A DNA stretch of 64,000 nt, taken from positions 1 to 64,000 of the forward strand of contig JAMLIN010000016.1 in the NCBI GenBank assembly GCA_023954135.1, in the 5' to 3' direction. The translations under genes and the position numbers were made by a program. This document shows, piece by piece, positions 1-11,901 of this stretch. Origin of the DNA: Burkholderiaceae bacterium (GTDB taxonomy: Bacteria; Pseudomonadota; Gammaproteobacteria; Burkholderiales; Burkholderiaceae_E). Positions within the stretch are counted from its first letter, which is position 1; every line of letters begins with the position of its first letter. Under the pieces are notes generated by a model. The model was not told the DNA's origin and searched no databases. It saw nothing but the letters and a program-made list of their open reading frames with translations.

Positions 1-501
1 CAGCAAGTGCAATACCTGCAGGCCGAGCTACGCACCACGAACGAGACTTTGGCTGCGAAACGACAGGAGTCCATTCACACCCTTCAAGAGAACGCGCGCC
101 TGCTGGGAGAGCTGTCTCGCGCCCAGGGAGATCTGCGCCTTGTTCAAGAGGAGGTGCGGAGCCTGCGGCAGCTTAAGGATGAGCTGGGGTTCGCTCAAAT
201 GCACGCGGAGGATTTGAGCAGGCGCATGGTGGAGCAGGATGCGGTCGTTCAACAACTGCGCAGCACGAATGAGCAGTTGCAGCGCAGTTTTGATGAACTG
301 CTTGCCACCAAGCAGCAACTGGAATTAGCGCTGGCAACGGCCAGATCATCGGTCACAGCTCAAGAGCAGGTCGTTGCGAGCATGCTGGAGCGGCTCAGCT
401 CAATAACTGCTGGCCCAGATCAGCCGACAGGCAACTCGGATGAAGGGGCGAAAAGGTCAACTGCGAAGAGTCAAAAAAACCCAATAACGACAATGGGTTA
501 A
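1..501 (+). CDS. C-terminal part of a coiled-coil protein (KfrA/TnpT-like?), cut by the window edge
   Basis: The reading frame is already open at base 1 and ends with TAA at 499-501, so only the last 166 residues are visible. They are almost entirely heptad-rich, Glu/Gln/Arg/Leu-rich coiled coil up to about residue 130, followed by a disordered Ser/Thr/Lys tail. No catalytic motif is present. Base composition (about 55% GC) is clearly lower than in the neighbouring chromosome. Long coiled-coil tails of this kind are typical of KfrA-like plasmid proteins and TnpT-like transposon proteins, whose DNA-binding domain sits at the N-terminus; that domain would lie outside the window, so the family assignment is inference. 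The gene ends about 25 bases before a beheaded chromosomal gene, which suggests it belongs to an inserted element. Confidence 0.6.
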   Translation, partial: QQVQYLQAELRTTNETLAAKRQESIHTLQENARLLGELSRAQGDLRLVQEEVRSLRQLKDELGFAQMHAEDLSRRMVEQDAVVQQLRSTNEQLQRSFDELLATKQQLELALATARSSVTAQEQVVASMLERLSSITAGPDQPTGNSDEGAKRSTAKSQKNPITTMG

Positions 502-521
502 GCACGTTTCTGCGGTTTTTT
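478..521 (+). terminator. Possible terminator of the accessory coiled-coil gene
   Basis: A short inverted repeat AACCCA (478-483) / TGGGTT (494-499) overlaps the stop codon, and a run of six T lies at 516-521. The stem is only 6 bp and the T run is 16 bases beyond it, so this is weak. Confidence 0.25.
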
Positions 522-681
522 ACATGAATCCCTGCCGACCCTCGTCCAGATCGATGGCCGGATTTCCCGGGAAGACGCCGTGCAGGCGATCCAGGACAGC
601 GGCTACACCGTCACCGGCGCCGTGGAAGCGGCAACCGGTCCGGATCGTTCTTCGACCTGTTGCGGTGGTTGCTCCGGCTGA
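502..681 (+). pseudogene. Beheaded 3' end of an HMA-domain copper-chaperone-like gene
   Basis: From about base 526 the plus strand reads in frame to the TGA at 679-681. It gives the second half of a heavy-metal-associated (HMA, ferredoxin-like) domain: IDGRISREDAVQAIQDSGY, then a short linker and a Cys-rich end, CCGGCSG. The first half of the domain, including the metal-binding GMTCxxC loop and the start codon, is missing. The reading frame runs back only to the TAA at 499-501, where the low-GC accessory gene ends. The remnant converges on cueR and lies next to copA, which is where small HMA copper chaperones are commonly found. I read it as a chaperone gene cut by insertion of the left-hand element. 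It is too short and headless to be functional. Confidence 0.65.
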
Positions 682-686
682 GCCGA

Positions 687-1138
687 TCAGCCGGAGCCGT
701 GGCAGCGCCGCGCCACCGCTCCGGTGCGCGGCCGGGATTCGATTGCGCCTTCTTCCCACCGCTCCAGCCCGGCCAGGATCGGGCAATCCGGCCGCTCGTC
801 GCCGGCGCAGGAATCGACCAGCGTCTGCAACGTATCGAGCATCTGCTGCAGGTCGTGCATGCGTTCGCGCAGTTCGCCGATGCGCTGCTGGGCGACCCGT
901 TTGACGTCGGCGCTCTGGCGCGAGCGGTCGTTCCACAACGCCAGCAGGTCGGCGACTTCGGCCACCGAGAAGCCCAGGTCGCGCGCCCGGCGCACAAAGC
1001 GCAGCTTGTGCACGTCGGCGGCCGTGTAGACGCGATAGCCCGATCCGGTGCGCCCGGCCGGCGGCAGCAAGCCGGTCTGCTCGTAGTAGCGGATCATCTT
1101 GGCGGAAACGCCCGATGCCCTGGATGCCTGGCCGATGT

Positions 1139-1142
<4 letters not shown>
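687..1142 (-). CDS. cueR: Cu(I)-responsive MerR-family regulator CueR
   Basis: A 151-residue MerR-type activator. The N-terminal winged helix-turn-helix begins [20 protein letters not shown] and is followed by the typical GYRVY wing. A long dimerisation helix (about residues 80-110) leads to the metal loop [10 protein letters not shown], placing Cys112 and Cys120 with the C-x7-C spacing diagnostic of CueR (Cu+/Ag+/Au+ sensing). The tail ends with a basic, Cys-containing extension not needed for sensing. Its ATG overlaps the copA stop by four bases (ATGA), so it is the second gene of a copA-cueR operon. Since the only obvious CueR promoter is in front of copA (3491-3521), CueR probably activates its own transcription. 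Confidence is high because both domain order and cysteine positions fit. Confidence 0.93.
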
Positions 1143-3454
<2,312 letters not shown>

Positions 3455-3490
3455 GTCCGATTTCCCGATGCTCGTGTTCGACATGAGCAC

Positions 3491-3521
3491 AGCTTAAACC
3501 TTGCCATCATGGGAAGGTCAA
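3491..3521 (-). promoter_or_regulatory. CueR-controlled copA promoter and operator
   Basis: Read on the minus strand, TTGACC (3516-3521) and TAAGCT (3491-3496) form -35 and -10 elements separated by 19 bp, the over-long spacer characteristic of MerR-family activated promoters. A dyad fills the spacer: on the plus strand ACCTTGCC (3498-3505), five bases, GGGAAGGT (3511-3518). This matches the known CueR box pattern ACCTTCC/GGAAGGT. It lies directly upstream of copA. Confidence 0.88.
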
Positions 3522-3539
3522 GACGACACCACTCCACCT

Positions 3540-4348
3540 TCAGGTGGTTTCCGGGATCCGCCGCGGGTGGCTGTACACCACATGCCGGCCGGGGCGCACG
3601 AAGCCGGCCAGGGTGAGATTGCTCGCCTGCGCCAGTTCCACCGCCAGCGCCGTGGGTGCGGAGATCGCGGCCAGCAGGCCGACGCCGAGCCGGGCCGCCT
3701 TGATCACCATCTCGTAGCTGGCGCGGCTGGTCACCAGCACGAAGCCGTCGTGCGGGTCGATGCCCTCGCGGACCAGCGCGCCGAGCAGCTTGTCGAGCGC
3801 GTTGTGGCGGCCGACGTCCTCGCGCACGCGCAGGATCTCGCCCGCCGGCGACGCCCAGGCGGCCGCATGCACCGCGCCCGTGGGGGCGTTCAGCGGCTGG
3901 CGCTGCGCCAGCGCCGCCCGGGCGCGCTCCAGCGCGCCGTGGGCGAGCACGGGGCCTTCGGGCACCGGCGGCGCGGGCCGCATCACCTCCTCGAGGCGGC
4001 GGTTGCCGCAAAGGCCGCAGCCGCTGCGTCCAGGCATCAGGCGCGCCAGCTCGGGGGCGAGGGTGACGGGCGTCGTCGTGGCGATGGCGATATCGAGGAC
4101 ATGGCCGTCCGGCTGCTCGCGCACGGTCAGGCCGAGGATGTCGTCCGCGCGGGCAACGCGATCCTCGCTCAGGGAGAATCCCCAGGCGAAGTCCTCGAGG
4201 TCGACCGGCGTGGCCATCATCACCGCGAACGCCACGCCGTTGTAACGCAACTCGACCGGGGTTTCCTCGACCAGCCAGTCTTCGCCATGCTGAGCGCTCC
4301 CGCCTTCGTGGATGGTGACCGGGCGACGGGCGAGGCCGGAGGAGGCTG

Positions 4349-4352
<4 letters not shown>
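3540..4352 (-). CDS. fdhD: FdhD, sulfur carrier needed for molybdopterin oxidoreductase maturation
   Basis: A 270-residue FdhD family protein. In the characterised E. coli system FdhD passes sulfur from the cysteine desulfurase IscS to the bis-MGD cofactor of formate dehydrogenases. The conserved redox-active loop SGCGLCG gives Cys112 and Cys115. The EDVGRHNALDK block and the C-terminal TSRASYEM-IKAA segment, typical of the family, are also present. The ATG overlaps the stop of the upstream YdeP-family oxidoreductase gene by four bases (ATGA), so the maturation factor is made together with its probable client. The frame continues upstream, but only as an antisense shadow of the oxidoreductase, so the start at 4352 is firm. 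Confidence 0.92.
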
Positions 4353-6706
<2,354 letters not shown>

Positions 6707-6762
6707 AGCCCCGCGCCCGTACGCGAACCATCCCGCGGCCGGGCCGGATCGCGGAGAGTTGC

Positions 6763-7662
6763 ATGAAGATCGCCGTCATGGGAGCCGGTGCGGTGGGGTG
6801 CTACTACGGCGCCCGGCTGCACGAGGCCGGCCACGAAGTCGTCCTGATCGGCCGGCCCGCCCTGGTCGAGGCCGTCGAGGCCCGCGGCCTGCGGCTGCAG
6901 ACGAAGGATTCCGACGGCTTCCTGCCGATGTCGGCCAGCGCTTCCCCGCGGGCGGTCGAGGGCGCGGGCCTGGTGCTCTTCTGCGTGAAGTCGGGCGATA
7001 CCGAATCGGCCGGCGCCGCGATGCATCCGTTCCTCGATGCCGGCGCAATCGTGCTGTGCCTGCAGAACGGCGTGGGCAATGCCGAGCGGCTGGGCGCCGT
7101 CCTGCAGCGCGAGGCGGTGCCCGCGGTCGTCTACGTCGCCACCGAGATGGGCGGTCCGGGCCATGTGATCCACCATGGCCGGGGCGAGCTCGTGATCGGC
7201 GCCTCGGCCGGCAGCGAGGCAGCCGCGCGCCTGCTGAACGAAGCCGGCGTGAAGACACGCGTCACCGCGGCCGTCCAGGATGCGCTGTGGACCAAGCTGA
7301 CCGTGAACTGCGCGTACAACGCCCTCTCGGCGTTGACGCAGCTGCCCTACGGCGAGCTGCTGCAAAGGCCCGGCTTCAGGGAAACCATGCGCGATCTGGT
7401 CGGCGAGTGCCAGGCCGTGTGCGCGGCCAGCGGCGCGAAGCTTCCCGGGAGCATCCTCGCGGACACCCTCGCGATCGCCGACACCATGCCGGCGCAACGC
7501 TCGTCGACCGCGCAGGATCTGGCGCGCGGCCGACGCAGCGAGATCGACTACATCAACGGCTACGTGGTGCGCGAGGGCGAACGGCTCGGCATCGCCACGC
7601 CGGTGAACCGGGTGCTGCATGCCCTGGTGAGGGCCAGGGACGACGCGCTGCCCGCGAATTGA
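6763..7662 (+). CDS. 2-dehydropantoate 2-reductase family protein (PanE/ApbA-like)
   Basis: A 299-residue NADP-dependent ketopantoate reductase family member. The N-terminal Rossmann motif GAGAVGCYYG sits at residues 7-16. The LQNGVGN segment of the cofactor/substrate cleft and the C-terminal helical domain with KLTVNCAYNALSAL, containing the Lys and Asn that line the active site in this family, are present, as is SSTAQDLARGRRSEIDYINGYV. Classical PanE supplies pantoate for coenzyme A. Many genomes carry extra family members acting on other 2-ketoacids and no pantothenate gene is nearby, so the exact substrate is uncertain. GGAGAG lies seven bases before the ATG. The gene is divergent from the molybdoenzyme operon and ends at a terminator shared with the convergent CotH gene. 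Confidence 0.88.
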   Translation: MKIAVMGAGAVGCYYGARLHEAGHEVVLIGRPALVEAVEARGLRLQTKDSDGFLPMSASASPRAVEGAGLVLFCVKSGDTESAGAAMHPFLDAGAIVLCLQNGVGNAERLGAVLQREAVPAVVYVATEMGGPGHVIHHGRGELVIGASAGSEAAARLLNEAGVKTRVTAAVQDALWTKLTVNCAYNALSALTQLPYGELLQRPGFRETMRDLVGECQAVCAASGAKLPGSILADTLAIADTMPAQRSSTAQDLARGRRSEIDYINGYVVREGERLGIATPVNRVLHALVRARDDALPAN

Positions 7663-7679
7663 GGGGCGCCCGAAGGGTG

Positions 7680-7720
7680 CCGAGGAAGTCCTTGCCCTGT
7701 GCGGACAAGGGCTTCCTCGG
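7680..7720. terminator. Bidirectional hairpin between convergent genes
   Basis: An interrupted palindrome: CCGAGGAAG (7680-7688) pairs with CTTCCTCGG (7712-7720), and inner arms CCTTG and CAAGG extend the stem. It lies between the stops of the panE-like gene (7662) and the CotH gene (7729), so it can serve both strands. A long T run is missing, as is common in high-GC genomes. Confidence 0.65.
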
Positions 7721-7728
7721 GCTGCGGG

Positions 7729-9864
7729 TCAATTGGTCCAGTCGGCCCAGCGTGTCTGCCAGGCTGCGCAATCCGGCGTGCTCGTGTTGAGCGAGGATAT
7801 CCGCTCGCCCATCCACGTCGCCCGCTCCTGGAGCCACTCCTTGAGATAGGAGACTTCCTGCTCGTACGTGGGGAAGACGGTCCAGTTCGGCCACACGCGC
7901 TGGGTCAGATCCCCCTTGCCGACGGTGAAGTTCCGCTCCTGGGCATCGGCCATGGTGGCGCTGGCCTGATCGATGAAGCTCCAGACACCGGGAAGCTGGT
8001 TCTGGAGGTGCGCCCAGCGTGCTTCGACGAGGCGCTGGAACTCTGGATCCGCAAGCAGCGGCTCGACGTAGTCGCTGCTCGCCCAGCGCACGAACCATCC
8101 CTGCGGGCACCAGCGCTGCTGGCCCGGATTGGCGCCGCTGTCGTCGTTGCCGGCCGACAGGTCGAAGTCCCAGAGCGGGCCGAAATTGATCTTGCCGTTG
8201 CTCGGGCGGTGCAGGTAGGTGCTCGACCAGAAGGCATCGCTGTTGCGCATGAACTCGTTGATCAGGTAGAAGTCGACGAGTTCCTCCATGTTGACCAGCG
8301 GGGCGGCCTTCGCCACTCGTTGCGCGGGATCCGGATCCTGGAAGGCGGCTTCCATGGCGTCGATCTCGGCCTTGATCTCCGCGATGATCTGGTCCTTCAC
8401 ATTGCCGGGATTGTCGTCCACCGCATCGGACTTGATCGCGTACGGCCGCGGCGTGCCTGTCGCCCCCGCGCTGTAGAACCAGGGGTCCTCGTCCTCGATC
8501 GGTGCCCGCGCGTCCATCTCCAGCAGATAGCCGGCATCGGGGTTGAAGACGTCCTCCTCCGGCCAGACCGGACCGATGTCGACCCGGTTCTCGTGGGCCT
8601 CGGTGTGCGGGACGAGCTGGTAGACGCCCTGGTACTGGCCGTTGAGATGCAGCTCGACGAACTCGAACGGCTGGGCGAAGCGCAGGTTCATCTGCTTGCC
8701 TAGGCAGAAGGCGAGCGCGTTGCGCAGCGATGATTTGTCGGAATGGTTGGCGAGCAGGGCCCAGTTGCGTGCCTGCGGCATGCCCAGCAGATCCAGGCCC
8801 GGTGAGGGCAGGTTGAGCCGGAAGGGTTTCTTCAGGTAGTCGACATGGTTCCAGGTCGTGTTGCCGCGGCCCCGGATCCGGGTCTCCGTCGTCATGCCAC
8901 CGGGGTAGGCCGGCCCGGCATCGAAGCTGATCACGGCGTTACGGTAGGGTTCCTTGCCGTTCAAGGGTTTGGTGGGATCGAAGATGAAATCGGTCGGGTC
9001 CTCGACATCGATGTGCATCACCGCCACCGGCTGGATCTCGCAGGCCTGCGGCGCGGCTCCGGCGACGGTTTCCGACACCAGCGTCTTCTCGCCGATCAGG
9101 GGCCACAGCGCGAGGGTGGCCGGATCGATGTACTTCTTCAGCACTTCCTCCAGGGCCGATCCCGCGGCTTTGGTCGCCGCGGCCAGATCGGTCTCGCCCC
9201 CGGCCAGGTAGGCCGCGCTGGCCGCCTGGCGAAGCGCGGGCAGGGCGGCGGTCTCGAGCCGCTCGATGTCGGCCGGATCGCCGGCCCCGTCGGCGGGCAG
9301 CCCGAGGTCGCTGCGCACGAGTTGCAGGGCCTGCTCGGCGCCCAGCGACGGGTCGTCCTGCATCCGGAGGGCGGCCAGCGTACCCAGCACGCCGAGCTCC
9401 GATGTTTCGCTGGCCGGAACCGCGAGGACGAAGGGCGCGGGCGGGACCAGGTCGGCATGGCTGGCGGCGCCATGCTCCGAGTCCTCGCCGAGCTCGGCCA
9501 CGATGATGTGCTGCGAGGGCACGGTGTCCTCGGGCACGGCAAGCGTGTAGCTGCCGTCGGCCGTCACCGTGGTGGCGGGCTCGCCGGCGTCGCATGCCAG
9601 GCTGCGGTTGCCGTCCAGGCAGACCTTCGCGCCCTGGGCCGTGGGCTCCAGGAAGCCGGAGAGCGCCTTGGTGGTGGGATCCGGCTCTCCCGGCGCCGGG
9701 GGTTCGCCCGGTGTCGGCGGCTCGCTCGGCTCGCCCGGCGTCGGCGGTCCGCCGGGGTCGCCGGGATTACCCCCCGTCGGGCTGCCGGAGCCCCCGCCTC
9801 CGCATGCGGCCAGCCCGAAGAGCATGGCGATGGCAATGGCGAGATGGCTTGCGTTCTTCTTCAC
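7729..9864 (-). CDS. CotH-kinase-family lipoprotein
   Basis: A 711-residue exported lipoprotein. The GTG start at 9864 is chosen because it is preceded by GGAG at good spacing and directly begins a signal peptide, KKNASHLAIAIAMLFGLAAC, with the lipidated Cys at residue 21. A Gly/Pro-rich linker follows (about residues 27-60), then a roughly 250-residue Ala-rich region with a Cys pair. The C-terminal CotH kinase domain shows RIRGRGNTTWN and KKPFRLNL (around residues 325-345) and the metal-binding-like segment WDFDLSAGNDD (around 560-570). CotH proteins are atypical protein kinases, first known from Bacillus spore coats. Surface-anchored versions in proteobacteria are uncharacterised. The gene is monocistronic and converges on the panE-like gene. 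Confidence 0.85.
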   Translation of the reverse strand: MKKNASHLAIAIAMLFGLAACGGGGSGSPTGGNPGDPGGPPTPGEPSEPPTPGEPPAPGEPDPTTKALSGFLEPTAQGAKVCLDGNRSLACDAGEPATTVTADGSYTLAVPEDTVPSQHIIVAELGEDSEHGAASHADLVPPAPFVLAVPASETSELGVLGTLAALRMQDDPSLGAEQALQLVRSDLGLPADGAGDPADIERLETAALPALRQAASAAYLAGGETDLAAATKAAGSALEEVLKKYIDPATLALWPLIGEKTLVSETVAGAAPQACEIQPVAVMHIDVEDPTDFIFDPTKPLNGKEPYRNAVISFDAGPAYPGGMTTETRIRGRGNTTWNHVDYLKKPFRLNLPSPGLDLLGMPQARNWALLANHSDKSSLRNALAFCLGKQMNLRFAQPFEFVELHLNGQYQGVYQLVPHTEAHENRVDIGPVWPEEDVFNPDAGYLLEMDARAPIEDEDPWFYSAGATGTPRPYAIKSDAVDDNPGNVKDQIIAEIKAEIDAMEAAFQDPDPAQRVAKAAPLVNMEELVDFYLINEFMRNSDAFWSSTYLHRPSNGKINFGPLWDFDLSAGNDDSGANPGQQRWCPQGWFVRWASSDYVEPLLADPEFQRLVEARWAHLQNQLPGVWSFIDQASATMADAQERNFTVGKGDLTQRVWPNWTVFPTYEQEVSYLKEWLQERATWMGERISSLNTSTPDCAAWQTRWADWTN

Positions 9865-10104
9865 GGGTTTCGATCTCCAGTATGCAGCGGCCGACGGTCG
9901 CTGTTGCCGTGAACCATGGCGGTTCTCGTCCGTGCCGGGAGTGGTCTGTCCGGGTTTCCGGACAACCGGATGAAATGAGAGGAGTGAGCAGGATGCCCGG
10001 TTTTCGGTTTTACTGACGTGCAATTATTCCTTGATTCTTCGGATCGGGTCGGGCTGGTCAGTCTCCGGGAGCCCGAAGCACCGCATTCGAGGCATGGCGC
10101 GTGA
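9865..10104. other. Upstream region of the CotH gene, no gene seen
   Basis: This stretch contains the 5' leader of the CotH gene and an AT-richer patch around 9985-10045 that probably holds its promoter, but I could not assign -35/-10 boxes with confidence. Reading frames here have no recognisable product. Confidence 0.4.
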
Positions 10105-10338
10105 GCACGGAGCAAATTCCGGGCCCGTGATCGAGAAGGCATTGTGGGCGGTATCGCCCCAGGGCGCCCGCATGCGGTCACGAGCGTCTCGGGGACGGTG
10201 CAGTCGGACCCGGTGGAACCGAGCGGCCAGACGATCTACATCAACCCGGGCACGCAGCAGGTGCCGTTCTACGAGGTGACGACGGGCAGCGAGGCGTCGA
10301 CGCGGGTGTACGTGAGCTTCGCCGGGAAGGTGGTGTCA
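10105..10338 (+). pseudogene. Unrecognised ORF fragment next to vapC
   Basis: After a TGA at 10102-10104 the plus strand stays open and reads a plausible peptide, including VSGTVQSDPVEPSGQTIYIN and FYEVTTGSEASTRVYVSF, rich in Val/Thr/Tyr like a secreted beta-domain. It has no good start codon with a ribosome site (a GTG occurs at 10144). Beyond about 10335 the frame is simply antisense to vapC, so the fragment seems to be cut by the toxin-antitoxin module. I do not recognise the family. It may be a piece of a larger gene or chance coding in GC-rich DNA. Confidence 0.3.
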
Positions 10339-10725
10339 GGCAGTTTTGGCGAACAAGGCCACGTCCCGCAGCCCTATGAAGTGCGCATCGCAGGTGAGCA
10401 GTTCGGCACCCTGGTGCCGCGCCGTCGCGTAGACGATGGCATCGGCGGTGGCCAACTTGTGTTCGCGGTGCAGGTCTGCCGCCAGCAGGGCGATGCCGGT
10501 GTCCAGCGGCACGACGACGCATTTTTGCGTGTAGGCGATCACCTGGTCGGCCTGTTCCTCGCCCAGTTCGCGCACCAGCCACTTCGACAGTTCGAGCTGC
10601 ACGATGGTGGGCACGATGCACTGGGGCTTGTCCGGGAACTGCTTGCCCAGCTTCTTGCCGACCGCGCTGCCGGCCAGCCATTCGATCCAGGCCGAGGTAT
10701 CGACCACGCGCAGCGGCGCCGCCAT
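10336..10725 (-). CDS. vapC: VapC-type PIN-domain ribonuclease toxin
   Basis: A 129-residue PIN domain. The acidic metal-binding set of the family can be placed: Asp9 in VVDTSAWIEW, Glu45 in IVQLELSKW, Asp95 in LATADAIVYATA and Asp113 in LLTCDAHF. Toxins of this family cleave RNA, often initiator tRNA, when freed from their antitoxin. The ATG overlaps the last base of the upstream AbrB-type antitoxin stop (TGATG), the usual translational coupling of vapBC pairs. All catalytic residues are intact, so the toxin is probably active. The pair sits between two gene scraps, suggesting acquisition by transfer. Confidence 0.9.
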   Translation of the reverse strand: MAAPLRVVDTSAWIEWLAGSAVGKKLGKQFPDKPQCIVPTIVQLELSKWLVRELGEEQADQVIAYTQKCVVVPLDTGIALLAADLHREHKLATADAIVYATARHQGAELLTCDAHFIGLRDVALFAKTA

Positions 10726-10937
10726 CAGTAGCGGTCCTCGCGGTCGCGGTAGCCGTCGGTGCGCGCGCCCTTGGCGATGCCGGCCAACTGCTCCAGCTCG
10801 GGCACTGGCATGACCAGCACGCCCTTGCCCTTGGGAATGAACACGAACTCCTGCCCGGCTTCCCAGTGCTGCTCCTCGCGCACGGCTTTCGGAATGGAAA
10901 TTTGGAACTTGCTGGACAAGGTGGCGGTAGCGGTCAT
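10725..10937 (-). CDS. vapB: VapB antitoxin, AbrB/SpoVT swapped-hairpin type
   Basis: A 70-residue protein starting MTATATLSSKFQISIPKAVR, the classic AbrB-type swapped-hairpin DNA-binding half. Its C-terminal part (ELEQLAGIAKGARTDGYRDRED) is the short flexible tail that typically wraps the PIN toxin. The frame continues upstream to 11012, but residues before the Met at 10937 show no antitoxin similarity, so the start at 10937 is preferred. It immediately precedes vapC with a one-base overlap. AbrB-type antitoxins usually repress their own operon; the AT-rich segment at 10938-10980 is the likely promoter and operator. Confidence 0.88.
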   Translation of the reverse strand: MTATATLSSKFQISIPKAVREEQHWEAGQEFVFIPKGKGVLVMPVPELEQLAGIAKGARTDGYRDREDRY

Positions 10938-10985
10938 TGTCGTACCATCAAAGCGTCGATAACGATTTGGTAAGAATACACCTTG

Positions 10986-11099
10986 ATGCTCTGGGCAGCC
11001 AGTCGCGTTCACCTGACTGGCTGTGACGACGACGCCATCGATCTCATCCGGGCGGGCGCGGACGGCTGCGTTCAGAAACGCTCATGCGGCCCCAGGTAG
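10986..11099 (+). pseudogene. Possible remnant of a response-regulator receiver domain
   Basis: A 37-codon frame reads HLTGCDDDAIDLIRAGADG followed by CVQK. This resembles the end of a receiver domain, where LTA-x-DDD...ALRAGADGYLxK is the usual pattern around beta-4/beta-5. The conserved phospho-acceptor half is missing and the frame runs into the 3' end of the convergent pseudouridine synthase gene. The similarity is by eye over about 20 residues, so the call is tentative. It also contains the hairpin CAGCCAGTC (10996-11004) / GACTGGCTG (11015-11023), which may instead function as a terminator. Confidence 0.25.
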
Positions 11100-11803
11100 C
11101 GCCATTGCCCGGGGGGCAGGGCGCCGAGGGCGACGCGGCCGATGCGCACGCGCTTCAAGCCTGTGACCTCCAGGCCCACCTGCTCGCACATGCGCCGGAT
11201 CTGGCGCTTGCGGCCTTCGCGCAGGACGAAGCGCAGCTGGTCCTCGTTCTGCCAGGACACCTTCGCGGGCCGCAGCTCCACGCCGTCCAGGCGCAGGCCG
11301 TGGCGCAGCCGCTGCAGGCCGTCGGGGGCGATGCGGCCCTGGACCCGGACCAGGTACTCCTTCTCGACGGCGCCATCGCCGCCGACCAGCAGCCGGGCGA
11401 TGCGCCCGTCCTGGGTCAGCACGAGCAGTCCGGTCGAATCGATGTCGAGCCGTCCCGCGGGGGCGAGCCCGCGTCGCTGGCCGGGGGCGAAGCGGATCGG
11501 GGCGCGGTCCGCCTCCCAGCGATTGGGGCCGTCGATCAGCTCGATGGCCGCCCGGTAGCCGGGCTCGGGCTGGCCGGAGACGAAGCCGATCGGCTTGTGC
11601 AGCAGGACCGTCACCCGCGCGACCTGCTCGTGGCGCGCCGCCGCGTCGATCTCGATGCGGGCGCCCGGGGCGACCCGGGTGCCGAGCACGTCGACCACCT
11701 TGCCGTCGACCCGCACCCAGCCGTTGGCGATCCAGGCGTCGGCCTCGCGCCGCGAGCACAGGCCGAGCTCGCTCATTCGCTTCGAAAGTCTGGGATGATC
11801 CAT
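11072..11803 (-). CDS. RluF/RsuA-family 23S rRNA pseudouridine synthase
   Basis: A 243-residue enzyme converting uridine to pseudouridine in rRNA. The N-terminal S4 RNA-binding domain (RLSKRMSELGLCSRREADAWI) is followed by the RsuA-type catalytic domain, with the active-site Asp in GRLDIDSTGLLVLT and the conserved EKEYLVRV and REGRKRQIRRMCEQVG blocks. Residue pattern and compact length most resemble RluF, which modifies U2604 of 23S rRNA in E. coli; RluB is longer at the C-terminus. The precise target site is therefore probable rather than certain. The gene is divergent from the deacetylase-family gene across about 98 bases. Confidence 0.87.
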   Translation of the reverse strand: MDHPRLSKRMSELGLCSRREADAWIANGWVRVDGKVVDVLGTRVAPGARIEIDAAARHEQVARVTVLLHKPIGFVSGQPEPGYRAAIELIDGPNRWEADRAPIRFAPGQRRGLAPAGRLDIDSTGLLVLTQDGRIARLLVGGDGAVEKEYLVRVQGRIAPDGLQRLRHGLRLDGVELRPAKVSWQNEDQLRFVLREGRKRQIRRMCEQVGLEVTGLKRVRIGRVALGALPPGQWRYLGPHERF

Positions 11804-11901
11804 CGGATCCGCTGCTGATTCCCGTCAAGGACACGGGCCACGAAAGCGGGCAGTTTATCCGACCCGGACCGATCGACGCCGGGGCCACCCGAGGAGATGA
11901 C

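Noticed and set aside
501..525. Transposon inverted-repeat end at the accessory border
   Set aside because: The bases between the two genes do not match a terminal repeat I can identify, and no target-site duplication can be checked without the left end.
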